Assembly: GCF_937958655.1 (NCBI RefSeq)
Contig: NZ_CALGNH010000032.1
Coordinates: forward strand, 1-64,000
Length of the DNA: 64,000 nt
Direction: 5' to 3'
From: an uncultured Winogradskyella sp.
GTDB taxonomy: Bacteria; Bacteroidota; Bacteroidia; Flavobacteriales; Flavobacteriaceae
This document shows, piece by piece, positions 8,600 through 17,318 of the stretch. The notes beneath the pieces were generated by a model that did not search any database, had not been told where the DNA came from, and saw only the letters and a program-made list of their open reading frames with translations. The position numbers and the translations under genes are program-made. How positions within the stretch are numbered: position 1 is the stretch's first letter; the number at the start of each line of letters is the position of its first letter.

Positions 8600-9958
8600 C
8601 TATACCACAAACCCAACTAAATCTTCAATCTTTGAAATTAATTGAATTTTAATACCTGTATTTTTTAAAGCAATTTTATTGTATTTAGACACAAAAATGG
8701 TTGAAAATCCTAGTTTTTCGGCTTCCAAGATACGCTGCTCTACGCGTTGCACTGGTCTTATTTCTCCAGATAAACCAACTTCAGCTGCAAAACAATAATT
8801 ACTTGGTAAAGCAACATCTTCATTAGAAGATAATATGGATGCAACGACTGCTAAATCTATTGCAGGATCATCTACTGTGATACCACCTGTTATATTTAAA
8901 AATACATCTTTAGCACCTAAACGGAAGCCAGCTCGCTTTTCTAAAACTGCTAAAAGCATATTTAATCGTTTAGCATTAAAACCTGTTGCTGAACGCTGTG
9001 GTGTGCCATAAACTGCTGAACTCACTAAGGCCTGTACTTCAATCATTAATGGTCTTAAACCCTCTAATGTTGCAGCAATAGCATTACCAGATAATTCACC
9101 GTCTTTTTCAGAAATTAAAATTTCAGAAGGATTAGTCACTTCTCTTAAACCAGAACCTTGCATTTCGTAAATTCCTAACTCGTTTGTGGAACCAAAACGA
9201 TTTTTGTGAGCTCTTAAAATTCTAAATACATGATTACGATCTCCTTCAAATTGTAACACGGTATCTACCATGTGCTCTAATATTTTTGGACCAGCAATAT
9301 GGCCATCTTTTGTTATATGCCCTATTAGCAGAACGGGAGTAGAGGTTTCTTTAGCAAACTTTATAAGCTCTGTAGTGCACTCTTTAATTTGTGAAATACT
9401 ACCTGCTGAGGACTCTATATAATCACTATGTAGGGTCTGTATAGAATCTATAACAACAATATCTGGCTTTAAACTTTCAATTTGCTTAAATATATTCTGT
9501 GTTTTAGTTTCGGTTAAAATATAACAGTTATTATCGTTTGGATTTATGCGCTCTGCACGCATCTTTATTTGTTTTTGGCTTTCTTCACCAGAGACATAAA
9601 GGGTTTTATAGCTAAGTTTTAAAGCAATTTGAAGTAGTAATGTACTCTTACCTATACCTGGCTCACCACCTAAAAGCGTTAGTGATCCTTTTACCATACC
9701 TCCTCCGAGCACACGGTTAAATTCTGCATCGTACATGTTTAAACGATCCTCTTGCGTGGTATCTATCTCATTTATCTTTAAGGGTTTTGAGGCTCTTTTT
9801 GTTGTATCCGCTGAGGGCTTCCAATTACTTTTTTCGGGTTTTTGAATAACTTCTTCGGCTATAGTGTTCCATACTTTACAAGATGTACATTGCCCTTGCC
9901 ATTTACTATATTGACTACCACAATTTTGACAAAAAAAAGTTGTTTTTACTTTAGCCAT
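8600..9958 (-). CDS. radA: DNA repair protein RadA (Sms)
   Basis: A 452-residue RecA-like ATPase that helps branch migration and processing of recombination intermediates. The N-terminal C4 zinc finger is CQNC...CTSC (residues 10-30). Walker A is GEPGIGKST near residue 98, and KNRFGSTNELG is the RadA-specific KNRFG motif. The C-terminal part is the Lon-protease-like domain (VFLNITGGITVDDPAIDLAV), without proteolytic function in RadA. Full length. It starts 6 bases after the end of an esterase-fold gene and is followed 7 bases on by a pseudogene. Confidence 0.97.
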   Translation of the reverse strand: MAKVKTTFFCQNCGSQYSKWQGQCTSCKVWNTIAEEVIQKPEKSNWKPSADTTKRASKPLKINEIDTTQEDRLNMYDAEFNRVLGGGMVKGSLTLLGGEPGIGKSTLLLQIALKLSYKTLYVSGEESQKQIKMRAERINPNDNNCYILTETKTQNIFKQIESLKPDIVVIDSIQTLHSDYIESSAGSISQIKECTTELIKFAKETSTPVLLIGHITKDGHIAGPKILEHMVDTVLQFEGDRNHVFRILRAHKNRFGSTNELGIYEMQGSGLREVTNPSEILISEKDGELSGNAIAATLEGLRPLMIEVQALVSSAVYGTPQRSATGFNAKRLNMLLAVLEKRAGFRLGAKDVFLNITGGITVDDPAIDLAVVASILSSNEDVALPSNYCFAAEVGLSGEIRPVQRVEQRILEAEKLGFSTIFVSKYNKIALKNTGIKIQLISKIEDLVGFVV

Positions 9959-9964
9959 TACACA

Positions 9965-11278
9965 TTACTTGTTTTCTTCATTGTCTTCTTTCTTTGTTTT
10001 TTTGGCCTTAGCGTCTTCTTTGGCTTTCTGCTTTTTTAGTTTTTCTTCTTCTTTTTTAATCTGTTTCTCTTCTTTTTCAATTTCTTTTTCTAATGCAAGG
10101 GTTTCTACAACTCCCTTAAGTTCTTCGAGTTTAGATTCAATATATCCATATGTAATACGGTAACTTTCTTGCAGGGTTAAAGCTTCTTCGTATAATTTTA
10201 TGGCACGTTTTGTATTGTCTGTTTTCTCGGCGTGCAGAGCTAAATAATGATTTCCTAAAACAAGTTCTGGGCTTAATTTATTGGCAAGTTTACCTATACG
10301 CTCTATGGATTCTAAATCCTCTCTTTGTTCTGCAACTTCAACAAATTTTTCGTATTCATTTTCTGAAATTTGTTTTTTAATACCAAAAAAATCTTCTATT
10401 CTTTGGTACCTTTCTATTAGATATTTATCTAAAGTATCGTCATAAGGTTTTACTTTTTCTTCTAATTCTTTGTCTCTAATTGGCTTATAGAGTTCAAAAA
10501 TTTTATCAAAAGATTTTGCAATAGCACTGGTTACAAGTGTATAATGATTATCATCTTCAAAATCATCAAAATAATAGGTTAAGTACTGATTTTTTACTTC
10601 TAAAATCTGCGTATTAGCATCTAACACGGCTTCTCTAATGTATGGTAAATCTTTATTTGATGTGGCCATGTAATAAAATATATCACTTTTAAAAACCTCT
10701 AAACGTTTCCCTAAATAATCTCTAACCGTACCTACTAAATCTGGACTTATAGATACATAGGCATTAAAAATTGGATCTTCTTTAAAAAGATACGAGTTAA
10801 TAAAATTACCCATTAGGTCATGCCCAACTGCCACTCTAAAAGGGCTTGTATTGTAATTCTCATCTAAAAAAGGAATAAGCTCATTGGCAATAAAATTATG
10901 AAAATTTAAACCAGACTCTTTTGGCAAACCTGTATAGTCATCGCAGTATCCATCGTAACTGCGCTCTGATCCTTGTACAATACCAACAATAATAGAACTT
11001 GGCATCTCATCAAAGTAAGTTTGAAAATCAACTTGCCCTGCGACTGGCTCAAATAAATAATCTCCGTCAAAGACTATAATTACAGGATTCTTAACTTCTG
11101 AAGAAGGGTCGTAATTTTTAGGAAGCTTTACCTTTAGTTGCCGTACCGCATTTAGTTCGGACGATTTAATTTCTCTATAATCTACTTGGGCGCTAATTGA
11201 TAAACAAAGTAGAAGCAGTATAAGTGTTATTAGGGCATTTTCTGTTTTCAAAGTTGTTGACTTATGTATATTAAACAT
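9965..11278 (-). CDS. Exported esterase-fold protein with Asp at nucleophile site, C-terminal TPR region
   Basis: A 437-residue protein with a signal peptide (hydrophobic about 15-30, ending SISAQ). Residues about 33-265 are an alpha/beta-hydrolase domain of the putative esterase (Fes/EstD-like) family: PVIIVFDGDYLF, the nucleophile-elbow position VGHDLMGN and DDNHYTLV (His). The elbow reads GHD (D154) where active members have GHS. A helical region with TPR-like repeats follows (about 330-400), then a highly charged K/E tail. It is a paralogue of the gene upstream (11317-12465) and lies 6 bases before radA. It may be a non-canonical enzyme or a binding protein. Confidence 0.7.
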   Translation of the reverse strand: MFNIHKSTTLKTENALITLILLLLCLSISAQVDYREIKSSELNAVRQLKVKLPKNYDPSSEVKNPVIIVFDGDYLFEPVAGQVDFQTYFDEMPSSIIVGIVQGSERSYDGYCDDYTGLPKESGLNFHNFIANELIPFLDENYNTSPFRVAVGHDLMGNFINSYLFKEDPIFNAYVSISPDLVGTVRDYLGKRLEVFKSDIFYYMATSNKDLPYIREAVLDANTQILEVKNQYLTYYFDDFEDDNHYTLVTSAIAKSFDKIFELYKPIRDKELEEKVKPYDDTLDKYLIERYQRIEDFFGIKKQISENEYEKFVEVAEQREDLESIERIGKLANKLSPELVLGNHYLALHAEKTDNTKRAIKLYEEALTLQESYRITYGYIESKLEELKGVVETLALEKEIEKEEKQIKKEEEKLKKQKAKEDAKAKKTKKEDNEENK

Positions 11279-11316
11279 ATTGGATATTATTAAACTAAAA
11301 CGTTACTTGACTAAAA

Positions 11317-12465
11317 TTAATTTCCTAATGTATCTTGTGCTTCATACATTTTATCTAACATAATTTCTTTATCAATATACTGAGAAGGCTCATACAGTAG
11401 TCCGGATTTATATTGCAATAAGGCTTTTTTATAGTCTCCTATTTCTTCATAAAACATACCCATATAATAAGCTCCTAACATAGAATTAGGAAACTCTTTT
11501 TTAATGAGTAATGCAAGATTTTCTAATGAGTTTGTATCGTTTTTCTTTTTAGACGCTACAGCTACCGCTCTTATATCATTTTCGATTAGCCTTTTCTTAA
11601 AGCCATAGAAATGTTTAATAGCTTCATATTTATTTATTAAGTAATTATAAGGTGAGTCTTCAGCGTTTAAAAGCTTCTCTTTATACTCACTTCTACTTAT
11701 AGGTTTATATAACGCGAATATATGGGCTAATGCTTTGGGAATACCTCTACCAACTAACGAATAGTGATTAGCGTCTTCAAAATTTTTGAACTTATAATTT
11801 AATTTAGCATTTGTAATCGTTTTTAGCTTAGAATCGCACTCTATTATTTTATTTCTTTGTGCTTTTATATCCGCTTCTGCCGTAACTAAATAATAGAACG
11901 ATTCTTTTTCTAAACTTAATAACCATTGCGGCAATTGCTCCGATACTTTAGGTGATAAATCTGGACTTAACGCTACAAAGGCTCTAAAAATTGGTTGTTT
12001 TACTGCCAAAAAATAATTCATAAAATTTGCACTTAAATCGTGCCCTACCACTACTCTATAACTAGATGTTTTATAATTTCTGTCCATAAAAGCAATTAAC
12101 TCTTTATCTATAAAGTTATAAAATGCCAAACCATCCGCAGTTAAGTCATTAGTTTCTTCATCAAACGAAAAATCTTTAGCTTTAAATAGATCTTGCTCTA
12201 CACCAACAATTATACAATCTGGCACATCCTCCCAATATGCATTAAAATCTACATTACCTGCTACGGGCTCAAATAGATAATCTCCATCTAAAACAACTAT
12301 TAGTGGATAGGCACGTTCGGCTTTAGGGTTATAATTTCTTGGCAATTGTATTTTTAAATTGCGATTGCTATCTAAGCTATTAGATTCTATAGTTTCTCTA
12401 ATAACTTGTGCGTGTAAACTAACTGTTGTTAGTAGTAATAAAAGTAGTTGGTAAAATTTAGCCAT
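11317..12465 (-). CDS. Exported esterase-fold protein, paralogue with Asp nucleophile position
   Basis: A 382-residue paralogue of the downstream gene, sharing the architecture: signal peptide (1-19, LLLLLLTTVSLHAQ), alpha/beta-hydrolase domain with PLIVVLDGDYLFEPVAG and DANHYSLV, and a C-terminal TPR-like region (IGDYKKALLQYKSGL near 345-360). At the nucleophile elbow it reads VGHDLSAN (D143). The Asp codon is GAT here and GAC in the paralogue, so the residue has been kept through synonymous change. It lacks the K/E tail. The two genes are 38 bases apart and probably form an operon ending in radA. Confidence 0.68.
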   Translation of the reverse strand: MAKFYQLLLLLLTTVSLHAQVIRETIESNSLDSNRNLKIQLPRNYNPKAERAYPLIVVLDGDYLFEPVAGNVDFNAYWEDVPDCIIVGVEQDLFKAKDFSFDEETNDLTADGLAFYNFIDKELIAFMDRNYKTSSYRVVVGHDLSANFMNYFLAVKQPIFRAFVALSPDLSPKVSEQLPQWLLSLEKESFYYLVTAEADIKAQRNKIIECDSKLKTITNAKLNYKFKNFEDANHYSLVGRGIPKALAHIFALYKPISRSEYKEKLLNAEDSPYNYLINKYEAIKHFYGFKKRLIENDIRAVAVASKKKNDTNSLENLALLIKKEFPNSMLGAYYMGMFYEEIGDYKKALLQYKSGLLYEPSQYIDKEIMLDKMYEAQDTLGN

Positions 12466-12505
12466 GCTGTAGGTAGATTAAAGATACAGCAAGGTAAAAA
12501 AAAAT

Positions 12506-13465
12506 CTAAACAGTGCTTTTCTTTCTGTTATAGATTGGTAAATAAATTAAAGATAGTCCTCCTAATACTATTATCATAAGTGTTTGAGAGCCCCATAACA
12601 CCCAGCCAAATGCAAAACTAGGATCCTTTGATATACCAAAAATTGAAAATGCAGCATACACCGCAGCAGGATAAGCGCCTGTACCTCCATTTGTTGCGGC
12701 AACACTAAAACTGGCTGAAATAAAACCAATCATAACTGCTGCTAAAGGTATGTTCTCTAAAGGCTCAAAAGCAAACGTTGTAGTATAAAACATAAGCAAG
12801 TACATTCCCCAAATAAACAACGTATGCGCAATAAATGCCCATTTCTTTTTCATTTTAAAAATACTTAAAGCCCCTTCAATAAGTCCGTTAATAAATGTTT
12901 TTATTTTTTTAAAAATTTGCGACTTACTTTGTCTTAAAAAAAGAACTAAACCAGCAAAGACTATCATCAAAATTAATAACAGAACAAATAGATTAGTATT
13001 TAGCCGCTCAGAAAAAAATGCTTTTATATAGTCAAATTGAATAACTAATGTAATAGCAACAACAATCATCATCATAAACAAATCTGCCACGCGCTCTGCT
13101 ACAATAGTACCAAAGCCTTTCTCAAAAGGAACACCCTCATAATTTGATAAAATGGTTGCTCTGGCGACTTCTCCAGATCTAGGAATACCATAATTAATTA
13201 AATAAGTAGAAAACACAGCCATTGCACTGTTTTTAAACCTTACATTATAACCCAAAGGCTCTAGCATAAAAAGCCATCTATAAGCTCTAGATAAGTGACT
13301 TAGGGACAAACAAATAACGCTGAGAAAAATCCACTTAAAGTCCGCTTTTTTCGCCTCTACAATAATTTGACCTAAAGGAACTTTACTTAAAGAATACCAT
13401 ACTAAACCAACGCTAATTACTATGGGAATTACAATGGTTAGTATTTTTTTATACTTGGGTGTCAA
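12506..13465 (-). CDS. Lysylphosphatidylglycerol synthase TM-region/UPF0104 family membrane protein
   Basis: A 319-residue polytopic membrane protein (about eight transmembrane segments, first at 9-27 and last near 290-312) of the flippase-like COG0392 family. SRAYRWLFMLEPLGY (59-73), the segment INYGIPRSGEVARA and the GTIVAERVADL stretch are typical of the group, which resembles the MprF flippase half. There is no lysyl-transferase domain, so a lipid-translocation role is inference. It begins 3 bases after panD, completing a panC-panD-flippase order common in Bacteroidetes. Confidence 0.85.
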   Translation of the reverse strand: MTPKYKKILTIVIPIVISVGLVWYSLSKVPLGQIIVEAKKADFKWIFLSVICLSLSHLSRAYRWLFMLEPLGYNVRFKNSAMAVFSTYLINYGIPRSGEVARATILSNYEGVPFEKGFGTIVAERVADLFMMMIVVAITLVIQFDYIKAFFSERLNTNLFVLLLILMIVFAGLVLFLRQSKSQIFKKIKTFINGLIEGALSIFKMKKKWAFIAHTLFIWGMYLLMFYTTTFAFEPLENIPLAAVMIGFISASFSVAATNGGTGAYPAAVYAAFSIFGISKDPSFAFGWVLWGSQTLMIIVLGGLSLIYLPIYNRKKSTV

Positions 13466-13468
13466 AAC

Positions 13469-13819
13469 CTATTTTAGAAGATTATTATCCTCATTAGGAA
13501 ATACTAAGGAAGGTTTAAAAACTTTAGCCTCTTCAATATCCATAAAGGCGTATGTTATTAATATTAAAATATCGCCAACTGCAACTTTACGAGCCGCAGC
13601 TCCGTTTAACGTTATTTCACCACTGTTACGTGGTCCAGGAATACAATACGTTTCTAAACGCTCACCATTATTATTATTTACAATTTGAACTTTTTCACCT
13701 TGAATAATATTGGCTGCATCCATTAAATCCTCATCAATAGTTATACTCCCAATGTAATTGAGTTTAGCACCTGTACATTTTACGCGATGTATCTTGGATT
13801 TTACAACTTGAATTTGCAT
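13469..13819 (-). CDS. panD: Aspartate 1-decarboxylase
   Basis: A 116-residue pyruvoyl enzyme making beta-alanine from aspartate for pantothenate and CoA synthesis. Self-cleavage between G24 and S25 in [11 protein letters not shown] generates the pyruvoyl group. K9 (KSKIHR), R54 and Y58 ([11 protein letters not shown]) match the substrate-binding and proton-donor residues of the family. Normal length. It lies 13 bases after panC, so beta-alanine production and its use are encoded together. Confidence 0.97.
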   Translation of the reverse strand: MQIQVVKSKIHRVKCTGAKLNYIGSITIDEDLMDAANIIQGEKVQIVNNNNGERLETYCIPGPRNSGEITLNGAAARKVAVGDILILITYAFMDIEEAKVFKPSLVFPNEDNNLLK

Positions 13820-13832
13820 GTGGTAAAGGTAA

Positions 13833-14684
13833 TTAATTTAAGGCGATATTGTCTATAAGTCTTACATCTCCTGCATATACAGCTATAAACGCCCTATATG
13901 TTTTTTTAGTTGATTTACGTTTTACTGGTTTTAAGGTTTTGGAATCTGCAATTATAAAATACTCTAACTTTAGTAGTTCTTGTTTTTTAAATTGTTTCTC
14001 AACCCATTCCGTTACATTTTTCGCACTTTTTGTGCCAAACTTTACTTTAGCAGCTTTTAAGGTTTTGTATATAAATGGCGCTGCCGTTCTATGATGCTTT
14101 GTTAATCTTGTGTTTCTAGAACTCATTGCTAAGCCATCTTCTGCTCTATGAATTGGACAACCTATAACCTCAACAGGCATACGGTGTAATTCTACCAATT
14201 TCTTAATGATCTGCAACTGCTGAAAATCTTTTTCACCAAAATAAGCCCTATTTGGTTTTACAATCTCAAACAAGCGTTTAACAATAGTACCAACACCATT
14301 AAAGTGTCCATCTCTAAAAGCACCTTCCATCTCATGTTCTAAACCATCAAATCTAAAGGATTGAGATTTTACAGTATCGGTATAAATATCCTCTACACTT
14401 GGCGCATAAACAATAATTGTTTTGTCACTTACTGTTTTTAAAAGCGACACATCAGCCTCTAATGTTCTTGGGTATTTAACTAAGTCTTCTGGGTTATCAA
14501 ACTGAGTTGGGTTAACAAATATGCTCACAACAATATAATCATTTTCACTCAAGCCTTTTGTTACTAATGATAAATGCCCATTATGAAGTGCTCCCATTGT
14601 AGGTACAAACCCAACAGAACCTTTATTTACCCTTAAATTGGATAAATGGTGAGATAATTCTGATTTATTGTGAAAAATTTTCAA
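13833..14684 (-). CDS. panC: Pantothenate synthetase (pantoate--beta-alanine ligase)
   Basis: A 283-residue cytosolic ligase joining pantoate and beta-alanine with ATP. It shows [15 protein letters not shown] (HIGH-type motif, about residues 23-37), the FVNPTQF loop, [11 protein letters not shown] (substrate and ATP binding) and MSSRNTRL (KMSKS-like). Length is standard. It is the first gene of the panC-panD-flippase operon, preceded by a good promoter match at 14710-14742 and divergent from the starch-synthase-like gene. Confidence 0.97.
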   Translation of the reverse strand: MKIFHNKSELSHHLSNLRVNKGSVGFVPTMGALHNGHLSLVTKGLSENDYIVVSIFVNPTQFDNPEDLVKYPRTLEADVSLLKTVSDKTIIVYAPSVEDIYTDTVKSQSFRFDGLEHEMEGAFRDGHFNGVGTIVKRLFEIVKPNRAYFGEKDFQQLQIIKKLVELHRMPVEVIGCPIHRAEDGLAMSSRNTRLTKHHRTAAPFIYKTLKAAKVKFGTKSAKNVTEWVEKQFKKQELLKLEYFIIADSKTLKPVKRKSTKKTYRAFIAVYAGDVRLIDNIALN

Positions 14685-14709
14685 CTTATTAACTAAAATT
14701 TAATGCGTG

Positions 14710-14742
14710 CAAACATAATATTTTACTAGCAATCTGCACAAA
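14710..14742 (-). promoter_or_regulatory. Promoter for panC operon
   Basis: Minus-strand TTTG (14739-14742), a 21-base spacer, then TATGTTTG (14710-14717): a full match to the Bacteroidetes TTG/TAnnTTTG pattern. The leader before panC would be about 20 nt. Confidence 0.6.
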
Positions 14743-14748
14743 TTTTTG

Positions 14749-14756
14749 TAATTTTG
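14749..14756 (+). promoter_or_regulatory. Minus-7 box for the starch-synthase-like gene
   Basis: TAATTTTG matches TAnnTTTG, 38 bases before the ATG at 14795. No convincing TTG at -33. It sits back to back with the panC promoter. Confidence 0.45.
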
Positions 14757-14794
14757 CATGTTTTTTACTTTTAATTTTCAAAAGCAGTAGATTT

Positions 14795-15607
14795 ATGAAA
14801 GATAAACGAATATTATATGTATCCTCGGAAGTTGTGCCTTATTTACCAGAAACGGAAATTTCGTCCATGTCGTTTGAAGCTCCTAGAATGGTAAACAAGC
14901 AAGGAGGGCAAATACGTATATTTATGCCTCGCTTTGGAAACATTAACGAAAGAAGGCATCAGCTGCATGAGGTCATTCGCCTTTCTGGAATAAACTTAGT
15001 GATTAACGACCTAGACATGCCTTTAATAATAAAGGTAGCCTCAATTCCTAAAGAGCGCATTCAGGTTTATTTTATAGATAATGAAGACTATTTTAAACGC
15101 AAAGCTACATTAACGGATGAAGATGGTAACCTTTTCTCAGACAATGATGAACGCGCTATATTTTTTGCAAAAGGAGTTATAGAAACCGTTAAAAAATTGA
15201 ATTGGGCACCAGACATTATTCATGTTAACGGATGGTTAGCGTCACTGCTTCCATTGTATCTTAAAGAATTTTATAAAACAGAACCTTTATTTACAGAGAG
15301 TAAAATTGTTACTTCGGTATACAATCAAAGCTTCGAAGGTACGTTAGATAAAGGTATGATTGAAAAAGTTAAGTTTGATGGACTAGAAGGTGAAAGTATA
15401 GCACCGTTATTAAAACCTAACTACATTAATTTAATGAAAATAGCCATTGATAATTCTGATGCAATTATTAGAGGTTCAGAAGTGTTACCTACTGAGCTAG
15501 ACGAATACATTAATGATGCAACTAAACCTGTTTTAGATTATCATACTATTGAAGAATTTGCAGATCCATATACAGAATTCTATACTAATACGGTATTAAG
15601 TAGTTAA
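14795..15607 (+). CDS. Glycogen/starch synthase N-terminal-domain protein
   Basis: A 270-residue protein containing only the GT5 N-terminal domain: KRILYVSSEVVPYL at the start, LINLVIND-type strands, and APDIIHVNGWLASLLPLYL, which resembles the ADP-glucose synthase H-x-x-D/N-W segment. The second Rossmann domain with the nucleotide-binding site (about 200 further residues in true GlgA) is absent, and the KxGGL motif is replaced by ETEISSM. Glycogen synthesis is therefore unlikely without a partner. Such single-domain versions next to panC and DUF4270/glmS are frequent in Flavobacteriaceae. Role unknown. Confidence 0.75.
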   Translation: MKDKRILYVSSEVVPYLPETEISSMSFEAPRMVNKQGGQIRIFMPRFGNINERRHQLHEVIRLSGINLVINDLDMPLIIKVASIPKERIQVYFIDNEDYFKRKATLTDEDGNLFSDNDERAIFFAKGVIETVKKLNWAPDIIHVNGWLASLLPLYLKEFYKTEPLFTESKIVTSVYNQSFEGTLDKGMIEKVKFDGLEGESIAPLLKPNYINLMKIAIDNSDAIIRGSEVLPTELDEYINDATKPVLDYHTIEEFADPYTEFYTNTVLSS

Positions 15608-15612
15608 ACCCT

Positions 15613-17307
15613 ATGAAGAAAAATAAATTTGCCCTAAAAATAATAGCACCTCTGTTGGTGATTTTAAGTTTTATTGCTTGCGACAGTGATTTTACAACAC
15701 TAGAGTCTGATGTCATTAACGACGATGTGGCTACTAATTTTGATATTTTATCACTTAGCGAAACCAATCCGTCGTTTACAGAAATAATAAGCTATACAGA
15801 TGCCCTTGGTCCTGTACAAACCAATTCACTTGGTATTAATAGCTTAGGGGTTTATGATGATTTATATGGTAGAACCACATCAACTTTTGTAACGCAATTG
15901 ACACCTTCTACTTTAAATTCAGATTTAGGTGAAGAGATTGAAATTGATTCTGTGGTATTAACAATTCCTTATTTTTCATTTGTGTCTGATGTGTCAGAAG
16001 ATGGTGACTTAACTTATGAAATTGATTCCGTAATAGGAAGAAATCCTATAAAATTAAGTCTTTTTGAAAGCAACTATTTTTTAAGAGATTTCAATCCTGA
16101 GGGAGAATTTAATGAGAGTCAAGCTTATTTTTCAAATCAATCTGCATCAGCATCCGAAAGTATCTCTGATGCCGCTTTAGAAGGCACACCAATACCTTTT
16201 GTTGCAAACCCTGAAAATAACGAAGAGGTATCCTTAAATGCCGATGGTAATATAAATATTACTGAAAATGGATATATTTTAACTGAAGAAAATGAAGATG
16301 GAGACCAGCAATTATTAGAAAGGGTACCACCTGGTTTACGGTTAAAATTAGACCCAGAGTATTGGCAGGGTAAAATTATGGATGAACAAGTGCAACCTTT
16401 TTTAAGCAGCCAAAACGTATTTTCAGAATATTTTAGAGGTCTATATTTTAAAGTAGAACCGGTAAATGAAAATGGCAGTTTTTTAATTTTAAATTTTGCA
16501 TCTCAAAACGCTAATATCACTATATATTATAAGAGATCAAATCTATTAACAGACGATGAGGAAGACAGAGAACGAACAAGTCTTAATTTTTCGTTTGCAC
16601 CTAATAGAGTAAATTTTTTCAATAATGAGTTTACTACACCAATTAATGAAGGAGAACCAAGTACTGGTGATGCAAGATTATTCCTTAAAGGAGGCGAAGG
16701 TTCAGTTGCTAAAATTAAATTGTTTAATGGAGATAATCTTACATTTAATGCTTGGAAAGACTTCTTCGTAGAAACGGATAATGATGGAAAGTTTCAGCGT
16801 TCAAGACGTTTAGTTAATGAGGCCAACTTAGTTTTTTATGTAGATAGAGACGCCCTAGATTTAGCAATGCAAAGTGCAGAATCAGAGCCCAATCGCCTCT
16901 ATATTTACGACGCTGATAATAATGTGCCATTGCCAGATTTTTTCTTTGATCTTACAAACAACACCTTCCCTAATTTTTCTAAAATTAATCACTTAGGTCC
17001 TTTAGAGCGCGTGGCTAATGAATCTACAGGAGATGGCATTAAATACAAATTAAAGATTACTGAACATATTAACAATTTATTATTACGAGACTCCACTAAT
17101 GTAGAGTTGGGTGTAGCCGTATCCCTAAATGTTAATTTAGAAGAACAAGTAGCCCAAAGAAATGTGCAGACTGCAGATGACTCTGATTTAAGGCTACCTG
17201 TAAGTTCTATAGTATCACCAAGAGGTACAATACTTCATGGAAGTAATTCAGAAGACGAAAATAAAAGGGTATATTTAGAAATCTTTTATACTGAACCAAA
17301 CAATTAA
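15613..17307 (+). CDS. DUF4270 family lipoprotein
   Basis: A 564-residue predicted lipoprotein: signal peptide 1-22 with lipobox LSFIACD (Cys23). The body matches the Bacteroidetes DUF4270 family in position and character: a beta-rich extracytoplasmic protein with VDRDALDLAM and PNRLYIYDADNN segments, GTILHGS near the end and a terminal RVYLEIFYTE strand. It starts 5 bases after the starch-synthase-like gene and ends 11 bases before glmS, so the three probably form one operon. No enzymatic motif is seen; the family has no established function. Confidence 0.82.
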   Translation: MKKNKFALKIIAPLLVILSFIACDSDFTTLESDVINDDVATNFDILSLSETNPSFTEIISYTDALGPVQTNSLGINSLGVYDDLYGRTTSTFVTQLTPSTLNSDLGEEIEIDSVVLTIPYFSFVSDVSEDGDLTYEIDSVIGRNPIKLSLFESNYFLRDFNPEGEFNESQAYFSNQSASASESISDAALEGTPIPFVANPENNEEVSLNADGNINITENGYILTEENEDGDQQLLERVPPGLRLKLDPEYWQGKIMDEQVQPFLSSQNVFSEYFRGLYFKVEPVNENGSFLILNFASQNANITIYYKRSNLLTDDEEDRERTSLNFSFAPNRVNFFNNEFTTPINEGEPSTGDARLFLKGGEGSVAKIKLFNGDNLTFNAWKDFFVETDNDGKFQRSRRLVNEANLVFYVDRDALDLAMQSAESEPNRLYIYDADNNVPLPDFFFDLTNNTFPNFSKINHLGPLERVANESTGDGIKYKLKITEHINNLLLRDSTNVELGVAVSLNVNLEEQVAQRNVQTADDSDLRLPVSSIVSPRGTILHGSNSEDENKRVYLEIFYTEPNN

Positions 17308-17318
17308 AAAACTTAAAT

